A stretch of 47,265 nucleotides of DNA, from NCBI RefSeq assembly GCF_001592205.1, contig NZ_BCWM01000024.1, positions 1 through 47,265 of the forward strand. The letters run 5' to 3'. This DNA is from Brevundimonas vesicularis NBRC 12165 (GTDB lineage Bacteria > Pseudomonadota > Alphaproteobacteria > Caulobacterales > Caulobacteraceae). The notes under the pieces are model-generated. The model had not been told where the DNA came from, did not search any database, and saw nothing but the letters and a program-made list of their open reading frames with translations. The translations under genes were made by a program, and so were the position numbers. This document shows, in pieces, positions 27,372-35,555 of the stretch; the first letter of the stretch is position 1, and each line of letters starts with the position of its first letter.

Positions 27372-28702
27372 GTCGCCGGGGCCTCGACCACCAGGATCGC
27401 GCCGACGCTCTGGGTTTTGTTTTCGATTGTGCCGCCGATCTGGCGGACCAGGCTGTCGATGACGCGCATGCCCAGGCTGCGGTCGCTGCGGGCGGCGATC
27501 ACATCGAAGCCCTTGCCCTGGTCCGCCACGGTGACGGTCAGGCGTCCGTCGGCGATGCGGCCTGTGACCGAGACGCCGCCGCCCTCGGGGCCATAGGCGT
27601 ATTTGATGGCGTTGGTGACCAGCTCGTTCACGATCAGACCGAGCGGGATGGCGATGTCGGCGCCCAGCGGCGCATCGGACGCCTCGCAGGTGACGACATG
27701 GCGGTCGCTGCCGGCGTCGATGGCCTCGCACAGCTGGCACAGGAAGTCGGACAGGATCACGGTCTGGACGTCGGCGCCGCGCCACAGCTGATCATGGACT
27801 TCGCTGATGGCCTGGATGCGCGATCCGGCCGTGGCCAGAGCGGCGCGCACCTCGTCGGAGGCCGCGCCGCGCGCCTGCATCGACAGCAGGCTGGAGACCA
27901 GGGACAGGCTGTTCTTGACCCGGTGGCTGACCTCTCGCGTCAGAAGGGCCTGATGTTCGATGGCGGCCAGAAGCCGCTGCTCGGTCTGCTGGCGGGCGAT
28001 GGCGGCGCCGACGACGGCGGCGAAGGCGTCCAGGAACAGGGCGTCACGGGCGTCGAACTGACCCTCGTCGGGGCTGTCGACCTCCAGCACGCCCCAGGGT
28101 TCGCCGTCCAGTTCGGGCCGGATCAGGACGTTGATGGCGCGCCGCACGCCGTGGTCGGCCAGAAGCTTGGGCGTATGGAAGCGCTGTTCGTTCTCCAGAT
28201 GGTTGGAGATCAGCGGCTTGCCGGTCTGGAAGGCGTAGCCGGCCGGCGAATCCAGCTCGACGCCCAGCGAGGCGTGACCCTCGACCTCGCCGCTCCAGCC
28301 CACGCCGGCGACCAAGACCAGCCGGTCGCGGCTTTCATTGTGGATCAGCACCTTGGACAGGGGCGTCTCCAGGCCGTCGGCGCAGACCACGCAGGCGGCG
28401 TCGAGCAGGGCCTGACGATCGCGTTCGCGCAGGGCCACCTCGCCGAAACGCGCCAACAGCGATTGCTGCTTCAGGCGATAGCGCAGCTCGTCGGCGATGG
28501 AACGGGTCTCGGGCGTCGGCGCATCCTCGACCTTGGGCGCGACGGGATCGTCCATCTGGATCTGGGTCTGTGCCGCCGTGTCGGCCCACACCTCGGCGAC
28601 CAGTTCGGCGATCTCCGGGGTCAGGCCGGGGTCGGAGGGCGGGCGGGTGTGGGGCAAGGACGGAAATCTCGGTTCGCGCGACGGCGACATATAGGCTGAC
28701 AT
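27368..28702 (-). CDS. Soluble GAF sensor histidine kinase, HisKA_2 type
   Basis: A 444-residue cytoplasmic kinase. A disordered Pro-rich N-terminus (about 1-60) is followed by a GAF domain (about 80-235). HisKA_2 carries the phospho-acceptor His260 in EVSHRVKNSLSLVSSLLSMQ, and the HATPase has NELVTNAIKYAYG and ADQGKGF. HisKA_2 kinases in Alphaproteobacteria often act on stand-alone receivers such as PhyR-type or LovR-type partners; none is encoded nearby. Two in-frame Met codons at residues 1 and 5 make the exact start uncertain. The 42-base repeat element at 28722 lies just upstream, but in the opposite orientation. Confidence 0.9.
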   Translation of the reverse strand: MSAYMSPSREPRFPSLPHTRPPSDPGLTPEIAELVAEVWADTAAQTQIQMDDPVAPKVEDAPTPETRSIADELRYRLKQQSLLARFGEVALRERDRQALLDAACVVCADGLETPLSKVLIHNESRDRLVLVAGVGWSGEVEGHASLGVELDSPAGYAFQTGKPLISNHLENEQRFHTPKLLADHGVRRAINVLIRPELDGEPWGVLEVDSPDEGQFDARDALFLDAFAAVVGAAIARQQTEQRLLAAIEHQALLTREVSHRVKNSLSLVSSLLSMQARGAASDEVRAALATAGSRIQAISEVHDQLWRGADVQTVILSDFLCQLCEAIDAGSDRHVVTCEASDAPLGADIAIPLGLIVNELVTNAIKYAYGPEGGGVSVTGRIADGRLTVTVADQGKGFDVIAARSDRSLGMRVIDSLVRQIGGTIENKTQSVGAILVVEAPAT

Positions 28703-28721
28703 AGCCGCTCTGAAAGGTTTG

Positions 28722-28763
28722 CGCAGAAATCATCGCGCGTCACCCCTTGCGTGGGGCGGCAAG
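28722..28763 (+). repeat. 42-base exact repeat, copy 1, potential pseudoknot RNA
   Basis: Identical over 42 bases to 30722-30763. It contains CCCC (28743-28746) and GGGG (28752-28755) flanking a TTGC word that can also pair with GCAA downstream (28759-28762), the arrangement of an H-type pseudoknot. This copy lies in the 109-base gap between two leftward genes, on the plus strand. It is followed 4 bases later by a 15-codon frame (ATG 28768). Confidence 0.85.
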
Positions 28764-28811
28764 AGCCATGGTCATCCGTATCCGTTTCGCGCCAGTCCGG
28801 TCCCTGCGGCG

Positions 28812-29801
28812 CTAAAGCGTTCGCTGGAAAAACAGGACAATCTCGCGATTGAGATCCTTGTGAAAATCAGCGCGGTCGAAGTGTGGCGTCGGCGTGCAGA
28901 TCTGCGGCGCCTCGGCCGCCAGGGCCGGCGAGCAGGGCGGCAGGAAGTCGTAATGACCTGCGCCTTCGACGCGGTGATACTCCGGCGCGGCGCCCAGCCG
29001 GTCGCGGATCGGCTCTACATTATAGGGCGCGGGCAGAATGTCGTCGGCGCCCGCCTGCCACAGCTGAACCGGAATGCGCACGGCGGCGAGGCTGTCGGAC
29101 GTGAAGGAAAAGCCCAGGGCCGGGGCGGCGATGACGGCGGCCTTGATCCGGTCGTCCTTCGCACGCGGACGCCAGGTCGACAGGTCGATCCCCATCGCGT
29201 CCAGCAAGCGGCAGGCGAAGAAGCCGGGATGGGCCTGGCAATGGTCGCCGATGGCCGCCGCGTCCGAGACCCCGCCGATGGCCGAGGTGACCGTGAAGCC
29301 GCCCGCCGAAAAACCAAAGGCGCCGATGCGGTTCGGATCGACGGCGACGCCGCCCGGCCGCGAGCGCCAGTCGCCGGTCATATAGTCGATCAGGCGGCTG
29401 AGCTGGGGCGCGCGATTGGTCAGTTGGGTGGAGCGGCTCATGTCGCGATAGTTGTCGCCGGGATGGGTCAGGGCGGCGACCACGAAGCCGGCGTCGGCCA
29501 GGGCTCTGGCGGTGTCGGCATGGCTGCGCAAGCCGCCGCCGTTGCCGTGCGAGATGACGACCAGGGGCGCGGGCCGGCCATCGGCGGGACGCGCCGGCAG
29601 CCAGACTGCGGCCTCGACCGCGCCGTCCGGTCCACCGAAAAAGGTGAAGACCTGATCGGGCGCCTGCGGATCGGTCTGGGCGCGCGCCGGGCCTTGGGCT
29701 TGTGGCGCGGTCGCCTGCACGGGCGATGCGGCGCCGGCCAGAAGGATCAGGGCCAGGCTGAGGCCGGCGGTCAGGTTTTGGGGCGGCGAGCGATGGGGCA
29801 T
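28812..29801 (-). CDS. Exported alpha/beta hydrolase (dienelactone-hydrolase-like)
   Basis: A 329-residue alpha/beta hydrolase with a Sec signal peptide (cut near VQA-TA). The oxyanion segment is SHGNGGG (residues 84-90). The nucleophile is Ser165 in GFSAGG. A catalytic Asp candidate lies in AGADDILP and the His in GAGHYDF. Two or more Cys pairs in the C-terminal half (GDHCQAHPGFFACRLL and PPCSP) suggest a periplasmic, disulfide-bonded enzyme. Start at MPHRSPP (29801); a longer frame to 30056 is a shadow extension. The substrate is unknown. It is divergent from a membrane LytTR regulator. Confidence 0.87.
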   Translation of the reverse strand: MPHRSPPQNLTAGLSLALILLAGAASPVQATAPQAQGPARAQTDPQAPDQVFTFFGGPDGAVEAAVWLPARPADGRPAPLVVISHGNGGGLRSHADTARALADAGFVVAALTHPGDNYRDMSRSTQLTNRAPQLSRLIDYMTGDWRSRPGGVAVDPNRIGAFGFSAGGFTVTSAIGGVSDAAAIGDHCQAHPGFFACRLLDAMGIDLSTWRPRAKDDRIKAAVIAAPALGFSFTSDSLAAVRIPVQLWQAGADDILPAPYNVEPIRDRLGAAPEYHRVEGAGHYDFLPPCSPALAAEAPQICTPTPHFDRADFHKDLNREIVLFFQRTL

Positions 29802-29937
29802 GTCGGTTTCCGTTGGTCGAGATGACCCGCTGTTCGGGGCAAGACGGAGCGAGCGCCAGCCGCATTTCGCCAATGGGCGAACGGGTGCGTGGACGGGCGA
29901 AGGGTTCGACGATAGTGGGCTGACGAGGGAAGGGACG

Positions 29938-30699
29938 ATGACGCAGAACGCCGCTGACAGACTGAATACGCCGCGCGCCTGGGCCGTCGATCTGGCGGCC
30001 TGCGCCCTGACGGGGGCGGTGTTGGGCGCGGTCGGTCCCTTCGGCAGCTTCTTCAACGACGGGCTGGCGGTGCGGATCGGCTATTGGACGGCGGTTTTGG
30101 TGATTAGCGGCGCGGTGTTCGGGGCTGCGATCCGCTGGGCCTGGCCCAGGATGCGCCGCAGACGCGTGTCCATGCGGTTCTGGCTGCCCATGCTGATCGT
30201 CGTCGCCAGCGGGCCGACCGCCTTGATCAGCCGGATCATCGCCGTGGTCCTGTGGCCCGGCATTCGCCAGCGTGTCGGCTGGATCGAATGGTATGGACAG
30301 GCTCTGCTGATCGGGGCCGTCTATGTGGCGCTTTACGCCCTGTTACGGATGCGGACGTCCGCTGCGGCGACGCGAGCGGGTGAAGGCGATCCGGGCTTCG
30401 CGCGCACCCTGCCCGCCGGGTTGGGTCGCGACCTGATCTGCCTGCAGATGGAGGACCATTATGTGCGCGTGCACACGACGCGGGGGTCGCAGCTTGTGCT
30501 GATGTCGCTGTCGCAGGCCGTGGCAGGATTGAAGGGCGTCGAGGGGCTTCAGACCCATCGCTCGTGGTGGGTGGCGCGCGCGGCCATCGTCGGGGTCGTC
30601 GAGGACGGCCGGAACCTTCGCCTGGCCCTGACCGGCGGTCTGACAGCGCCGGTGTCGCGCGCGCGGGTGGCCAACCTGCGGGCCGCCGGCTGGCTTTAG
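29938..30699 (+). CDS. Membrane-anchored LytTR-domain transcriptional regulator
   Basis: A 253-residue protein with four hydrophobic segments (about residues 14-36, 45-67, 80-104 and 112-134) followed by a LytTR DNA-binding domain in the last 95 residues ([28 protein letters not shown], then [13 protein letters not shown] and NLRLALTGG). Membrane-bound LytTR proteins act without a separate receiver and often regulate a neighbouring gene with a membrane partner. Start ATG 29938 has AGGGAAGGGA before it. It is divergent from the exported hydrolase, its most likely target, and is followed by the second 42-base element and cysK. Confidence 0.9.
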   Translation: MTQNAADRLNTPRAWAVDLAACALTGAVLGAVGPFGSFFNDGLAVRIGYWTAVLVISGAVFGAAIRWAWPRMRRRRVSMRFWLPMLIVVASGPTALISRIIAVVLWPGIRQRVGWIEWYGQALLIGAVYVALYALLRMRTSAAATRAGEGDPGFARTLPAGLGRDLICLQMEDHYVRVHTTRGSQLVLMSLSQAVAGLKGVEGLQTHRSWWVARAAIVGVVEDGRNLRLALTGGLTAPVSRARVANLRAAGWL

Positions 30700-30721
30700 G
30701 TCAAGGGTTCTGACGATCGTT

Positions 30722-30763
30722 CGCAGAAATCATCGCGCGTCACCCCTTGCGTGGGGCGGCAAG
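30722..30763 (+). repeat. 42-base exact repeat, copy 2, in the cysK leader
   Basis: The same 42 bases as at 28722-28763. Here it lies 42 bases before the cysK ATG, in the same orientation, in a 106-base gap after the LytTR gene. CCCC (30743-30746), GGGG (30752-30755) and the TTGC/GCAA pairing can form an H-type pseudoknot. The start of the element (GCAGAAATC) loosely resembles a -10 box, so it may be a promoter plus leader. A role in cysK control is an inference from position. Confidence 0.85.
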
Positions 30764-30805
30764 GCCTTATCTGTTGCGGGCCACAGATTCACGGAGACCT
30801 TTTCC

Positions 30806-31786
<981 letters not shown>

Positions 31787-31788
31787 AG

Positions 31789-31852
31789 GGAGCATGATTC
31801 ACGCTTTTTGATGCCGCCGCCGCGCGGCTTCGTCAAAAAACGATCACGCTCC
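31789..31852. repeat. Imperfect inverted repeat after cysK
   Basis: GGAGC (31789-31793) pairs with GCTCC (31848-31852), and TTTTTGA (31805-31811) with TCAAAAA (31833-31839), around a GC-rich centre. T-runs are on the left arm and A-runs on the right, the reverse of a rho-independent terminator, so it is more likely a palindromic intergenic element. It starts 3 bases after the cysK stop. Confidence 0.6.
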
Positions 31853-31912
31853 AAGCGGAGCCTTTAGGCCGTTCGCGTGTTCGATATCGGACGCGCGTGC
31901 GGCTCCGCTTGG
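31851..31912. repeat. Perfect 12-bp inverted repeat with self-complementary centre
   Basis: CCAAGCGGAGCC (31851-31862) and GGCTCCGCTTGG (31901-31912) are exact reverse complements. The 38 bases between them contain a second near-palindrome centred on CGATATCG. As RNA or cruciform DNA it would be very stable. It sits in the gap between cysK and the lipoprotein gene and overlaps the previous repeat by two bases. Confidence 0.7.
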
Positions 31913-31956
31913 GATGAGGGACGGCGCGCGGCGGATCAACAACGCCGGAGCGTTTC

Positions 31957-32550
31957 ATGCCTGTCGCCGCCCTTCGCCTGATCGCCGTCGCCGGGGCCTC
32001 GGCCCTGGCGCTCGCCGCCTGTTCCAACAACGACGACAAGGCGGCGGTCGATCCGTCGATGTCGCCCGAGCAACAGGCCGCAGCCGCCGCCAACACCCCC
32101 GTCACCGCCCAGCCGCGCCAGATCCGCAATGTGCCCGTGGATGTGCAGGGCGTGACCGATGTGGGCGCTACGGTTCGGGTCAAGAACGTCGATCTGGCCG
32201 AGGACGCGACCATCCTGGACGTCAGCATCTCGTTCGCAAGCGACATGACGAACAATGTGCAGATGGCGACCAACGCCACCTATATCGAACTGCCCAACGG
32301 CCAGAAGCTGCGTTTAAAGCCGCCCGAGGGCAATCCGAACATGAATATCGTCAAGGGCGACACCATGAATGGCCGCCTGGTCTTCATGGGCGCGGTGCCG
32401 GCCGGGGTGAACCAGATCTCGGTCGTGTTCAACGAAGGCTCGACGTCGGACAGCATCATCGGTCCGTTCCTGCGCATGACCATTCCGCTGACCGCCCAGG
32501 CCGCCCAGAACCCGACAACCCAGAACCCGACGAGCGGAGCGGCCGGATGA
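31957..32550 (+). CDS. Lipoprotein of unknown function
   Basis: A 197-residue lipoprotein: signal with LAAC lipobox (Cys22). A short acidic linker (SNNDDKAAVDPS) is followed by a beta-rich domain of about 120 residues (VDVQGVTDVGATVRVKNVDL, then NATYIELPNGQKLRL and NGRLVFMGAVPAGVNQI). The tail is Gln/Pro/Thr-rich. The pattern of a conserved beta sandwich behind a lipid anchor suggests an outer-membrane- or periplasm-facing protein. It overlaps the OmpA-like gene by ATGA and is probably its operon partner. Confidence 0.82.
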   Translation: MPVAALRLIAVAGASALALAACSNNDDKAAVDPSMSPEQQAAAAANTPVTAQPRQIRNVPVDVQGVTDVGATVRVKNVDLAEDATILDVSISFASDMTNNVQMATNATYIELPNGQKLRLKPPEGNPNMNIVKGDTMNGRLVFMGAVPAGVNQISVVFNEGSTSDSIIGPFLRMTIPLTAQAAQNPTTQNPTSGAAG

Positions 32551-33194
32551 CGGGACGACACGCGCCCGCCATGGCGGCGGCGCTGTTGGCCGCGGGCCTG
32601 ACGCCCTGCGTCGCCTCGGCGCTGACGGTGCGGCTGATGAGCGGCAGCGCCATCGGCCTGCGCTCAACCTTTGAGAAGGACATGGCCGCGCCCCGGTCCA
32701 CCTTCGCCAAGTCGGGGCCGGACAGCGCGCTGGAAAGCGTGTTCGTCTCGTCCGAGGTCGCGCCCGAACGGGTCGAGACCACCCGCAGCCTGCTGAGCGA
32801 GCTGAATGCGCGGCGCACCGACGGGGTGATCGTGATCGACCTGCCGGCCGATGTTCTGTTCGACTTCGACAAGGCGACGATCCGGGCGGACGCCGAGCCG
32901 GCCCTGACGCGGGCGGCCGAACTGCTGAAAAGCTATCCGCAGGCCTCGGTCAGCATCGGCGGCCATACCGACGCCAAGGGCGACGACGCCTATAACGAAG
33001 GGCTGTCGCTGCGCCGCGCGCGGGCGGTGGCGGCGCGGCTGCAACGCGAGGCCGGGCGCACCCTGGGCGCCGAGGGCTTTGGCGAGCGGAGACCCGTGGC
33101 TTCCAACGTCAAGCCGGACGGCTCCGACGATCCCGACGGGCGTCAGAAGAACCGCCGCGTCGAGATCCGCATCACGCCACGCGCGGGAGGCTGA
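32547..33194 (+). CDS. OmpA-family peptidoglycan-binding envelope protein
   Basis: A 215-residue protein with an N-terminal Sec signal (AMAAALLAAGLTPCVASA) and a C-terminal OmpA domain. The start of that domain is ADVLFDFDKATIRADAEPAL, and the peptidoglycan-binding segment is SIGGHTDAKGDDAYNEGLSLRRARAV with the NRRVEIRI end. It has no beta-barrel. Its ATG overlaps the lipoprotein stop (ATGA), giving translational coupling. The next gene follows after 2 bases. The three form an envelope operon. The 53-residue linker between signal and OmpA domain is not recognised. Confidence 0.9.
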   Translation: MTGRHAPAMAAALLAAGLTPCVASALTVRLMSGSAIGLRSTFEKDMAAPRSTFAKSGPDSALESVFVSSEVAPERVETTRSLLSELNARRTDGVIVIDLPADVLFDFDKATIRADAEPALTRAAELLKSYPQASVSIGGHTDAKGDDAYNEGLSLRRARAVAARLQREAGRTLGAEGFGERRPVASNVKPDGSDDPDGRQKNRRVEIRITPRAGG

Positions 33195-33196
33195 GC

Positions 33197-33454
33197 ATGG
33201 CCTTGATCCCTTGCCCCGCCTGCGGGCGTCAGGTGTCTGAGGCGGCGGTCGCCTGTCCAAACTGCGGCCATCCGATCGCGGGTGACGCAACGCGGTCGTC
33301 GGGCACGTTCAAGGAGGCCCTGACGCGGCCCGATGCGGTCAAGAGCGGGATCACCGTCCTGGGCGTCTTCGTCGCCGCGCCGTGGATCGCGCGGGTGCTG
33401 GCGGTCATCGCCTTCGTGATCCTGGCCATCGTGGTGGTAGTCAACAAGAGCTGA
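33197..33454 (+). CDS. Zinc-ribbon membrane protein
   Basis: An 85-residue protein with a zinc ribbon at residues 6-23 (CPAC, then CPNC: Cys6, Cys9, Cys20, Cys23) and a hydrophobic C-terminal segment (about residues 60-82, VLAVIAFVILAIVVVV). The start ATG is 2 bases after the OmpA-like stop and uses a GGGAGG inside that gene. It is likely to be co-transcribed. Such small zinc-ribbon/TM proteins are common but of unknown role. Confidence 0.8.
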   Translation: MALIPCPACGRQVSEAAVACPNCGHPIAGDATRSSGTFKEALTRPDAVKSGITVLGVFVAAPWIARVLAVIAFVILAIVVVVNKS

Positions 33455-33497
33455 TCCGGCTCACGCCCGGTTAACCGCTCGCTTCTAAGGTGGGGGG

Positions 33498-34715
33498 ATG
33501 GGCGATCTGGCAGCCATGATCGGGGAAGAGGCGACGCCGCCGCCGCTGCGTGCGCGCCGGGCGCTGCTGAAGCGTCTGGCCGACGTCGTGTCCCTGCCCG
33601 CCAGCCGCATCAACGCCTTTGAGCGGGCGGTGACGGGCGACCTGCTGGTCGAGATGCTGCGGCTGGCCTCGCACGATGAGCGCAAGCGCGTGGCGGCGCG
33701 TCTGGCGCCGCTGGCCGAACTGCCCAACAGCGTGGCGCGCATCCTGTTGCGCGACGATCCGGATATCGCCGGCCTGCTGATCGAACAATGCGCTTCGCTG
33801 AGCGATGCGGACATCGTCGGCTGTGCGCGCGACGCCAGTTTCGAACACCGGATGCTGCTGGCCGTGCGCCGGGGCCTGTCGGAGATCGTGACAGAGACCC
33901 TGTTCTCCTTCGGCGAGATGGAGGTGATCGAGGCGGTGCTGCACAACACGACTGCGCGCCTGTCGCAGCTGGGCATCGAGACGGTGGTGGGCCTGAGCCG
34001 CCAGTCGCCGGGCTTGTGCAGCCCCTTGCTGAAGCGGCCCGAGCTGAGGCCGTCGGGCGCCTATGTCATGTTCTGGTGGTGCGCGCCCGAGGATCGCCGC
34101 ACCATTCTGCAACGGTTCGCCGTGTCGCGCGAAGTCATGCAGGAGGCGTCCGAGGACGTCTTCGCCATCGCCAATGACGAAAGCTGGTCCGATCCTGTCG
34201 CGCGCAAGGCGCTTCAGTTTATCGAGCGCCGCCAGCGCAATCGCGCCGCCATCGAAAAGAGCCCGTTCGACAATCTGGAACACGCCGTCATGGTCGCCGC
34301 CAGCGATGGCCTGACGCGCGAGACGGCGTCCGAGATCGCCTTCCTGGCCGGGATCAAGCCGCTGACGGGGGCCAAACTTCTGGGTGATCCCGGCGGCGAG
34401 CCGCTGGCGATCCTGTGCAAGGCGACGGGGATGTCGCGCTTCGATCTGACCAATCTGTGGCGCTCGATGCGGCGGCCCGAGACGACGGCGGACGGCAAGA
34501 TCCATCCCGACTGGGAGCGTGTGCAGATCACCTATGAAATGCTGGCCGTCGATCGCGCCCAGACGGTGCTGCGTTACTGGAACTGGTCTTTGTCTTCGGC
34601 CCTGACGCCCACGCTGTTGCGCGCCATTCGCGACGGCGAGGATGACGCCGTCGATGAATATTCGGCGCCGGAGCGGGCGGCGATGATGGTGCTGGCCGAA
34701 GACTTCGGCCGATAG
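33498..34715 (+). CDS. DUF2336 protein
   Basis: A 405-residue, largely alpha-helical protein matching DUF2336, a family found in Caulobacterales and relatives and of unknown function. It is built of Ala/Leu/Arg-rich helical repeats (VARILLRDDPDIAGLLIEQCASLSDADIV and related units), as in HEAT-like arrays. No membrane segment is visible. The start is ATG 33498 with an AAGGTGGGG site, 43 bases after the zinc-ribbon gene. A paralogue lies at 35556, and a mucR gene lies between them. Confidence 0.85.
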   Translation: MGDLAAMIGEEATPPPLRARRALLKRLADVVSLPASRINAFERAVTGDLLVEMLRLASHDERKRVAARLAPLAELPNSVARILLRDDPDIAGLLIEQCASLSDADIVGCARDASFEHRMLLAVRRGLSEIVTETLFSFGEMEVIEAVLHNTTARLSQLGIETVVGLSRQSPGLCSPLLKRPELRPSGAYVMFWWCAPEDRRTILQRFAVSREVMQEASEDVFAIANDESWSDPVARKALQFIERRQRNRAAIEKSPFDNLEHAVMVAASDGLTRETASEIAFLAGIKPLTGAKLLGDPGGEPLAILCKATGMSRFDLTNLWRSMRRPETTADGKIHPDWERVQITYEMLAVDRAQTVLRYWNWSLSSALTPTLLRAIRDGEDDAVDEYSAPERAAMMVLAEDFGR

Positions 34716-34865
34716 GTCTGATCACTAAAGCCGAATGCATAGACGTGCATATCGCACCGCTTATACGCGTGTTTGCTTTCGCGGCGAAACAACCCTATGA
34801 CGCTATTGGGGTCGTTCGGTTGGAGAATCAGCCGAACTCAATAAATCAGGAAAGCGAAGCCGATA

Positions 34866-35300
34866 ATGGAAGATAAGCCCGAACTGCTGGAGATGACCGC
34901 AGACATCGTGTCGGCCTATGTCGGCAATAACTCGGTCTCGGCAGAGGCCCTGCCTGCGCTTATCGCCAATATTCACGCCGCCCTGTCGGGTGTGTCGAAC
35001 GGTCCGGTCGAGGCCGAACCTGAACCCAAGGAACCGGCGGTGCCGATCCGCAAGTCGATCGCGCCCGATTTCCTGATCTGCCTGGAAGACGGCCGCAAGT
35101 TCAAGTCGTTGAAGCGCCACCTGCGCACCAAATACGACATGAGCCCCGAAGAATACCGCGCCAAATGGGGTCTGCCGAAAGACTATCCGATGGTCGCCCC
35201 GAACTACGCCAAGGCGCGTTCGGAACTGGCCAAGTCGATGGGCCTGGGCCAGGGCGGCCGCAAGCCCGCCCGCGCCGCCGGAACCCGCGCGAAGAAATAA
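34866..35300 (+). CDS. MucR/Ros-family transcriptional regulator
   Basis: A 144-residue MucR/Ros protein. The core (DFLICLEDGRKFKSLKRHL, then YDMSPEEYRAKWGLPKDYPMVAPNYAKARSELAKSMGLG, in pieces) is unmistakable. The usual Cys2His2 zinc site (C-x2-C...H-x3/4-H) is incomplete: the second Cys is Asp (CLED) and the second His is Lys (HLRTK). Some Ros/MucR relatives bind DNA without zinc, so it may still be active. In Caulobacter MucR1/2 act within the cell-cycle network with CtrA and SciP. A strong terminator follows at 35325. Confidence 0.93.
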   Translation: MEDKPELLEMTADIVSAYVGNNSVSAEALPALIANIHAALSGVSNGPVEAEPEPKEPAVPIRKSIAPDFLICLEDGRKFKSLKRHLRTKYDMSPEEYRAKWGLPKDYPMVAPNYAKARSELAKSMGLGQGGRKPARAAGTRAKK

Positions 35301-35324
35301 ACCGAACCCGTGTTCGGTAACGAG

Positions 35325-35356
35325 ACGCCCGCTTCCATCAGGAGGCGGGCGTTTTT
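35325..35356 (+). terminator. Rho-independent terminator after mucR
   Basis: Arms ACGCCCGCTTCC (35325-35336) and GGAGGCGGGCGT (35341-35352) pair over 12 bases with one G-T wobble and an ATCA loop, followed by a run of five T residues (35352-35356). It begins 24 bases after the stop codon. Confidence 0.9.
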
Positions 35357-35377
35357 GCTTTGGGGGCGCACGAGCAT

Positions 35378-35542
35378 TCTCCCTCCCCGTAGCGGGGCGG
35401 GTGGTTGAGGCGCAGCCGCAGCCGGGTGGGGACGGCAGGGCGACGTCCCACGGATTTGTCTTTGATCTGATGAGTGCGCCCGTGCCGGGCCGCCCCCACC
35501 CGGTCGCTGCGCGACCACCCTCCCCCGCAGGGGGGAGGGAGA
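35378..35542. repeat. Palindromic CCCTCCCC/GGGGAGGG intergenic repeat
   Basis: The left end has TCTCCCTCCCCG (35378-35389) with an inner GCGGGG..., and the right end has a CCCTCCCCC/GGGGGGAGGGA core (35517-35540). The arms around a GC-rich 100-base centre are reverse complements in their outer part (GGGTGGTTGAG against ACCACCCT). A related short element lies at the right edge of the window (47174-47217). Typical of dispersed intergenic palindromes in Brevundimonas-like genomes. Confidence 0.6.
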
Positions 35543-35555
35543 AATCATTACTGCT

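Noticed and set aside
30722..30763. SAM-II, SAH or SAM/SAH riboswitch upstream of cysK
   Set aside because: The pseudoknot layout recalls these, but the conserved words of those families as I know them are not present, so I keep it as an unnamed element.
31805..31840. Rho-independent terminator of cysK
   Set aside because: The T-run is on the 5-prime arm and the A-run on the 3-prime arm, the reverse of the required order for the plus strand.
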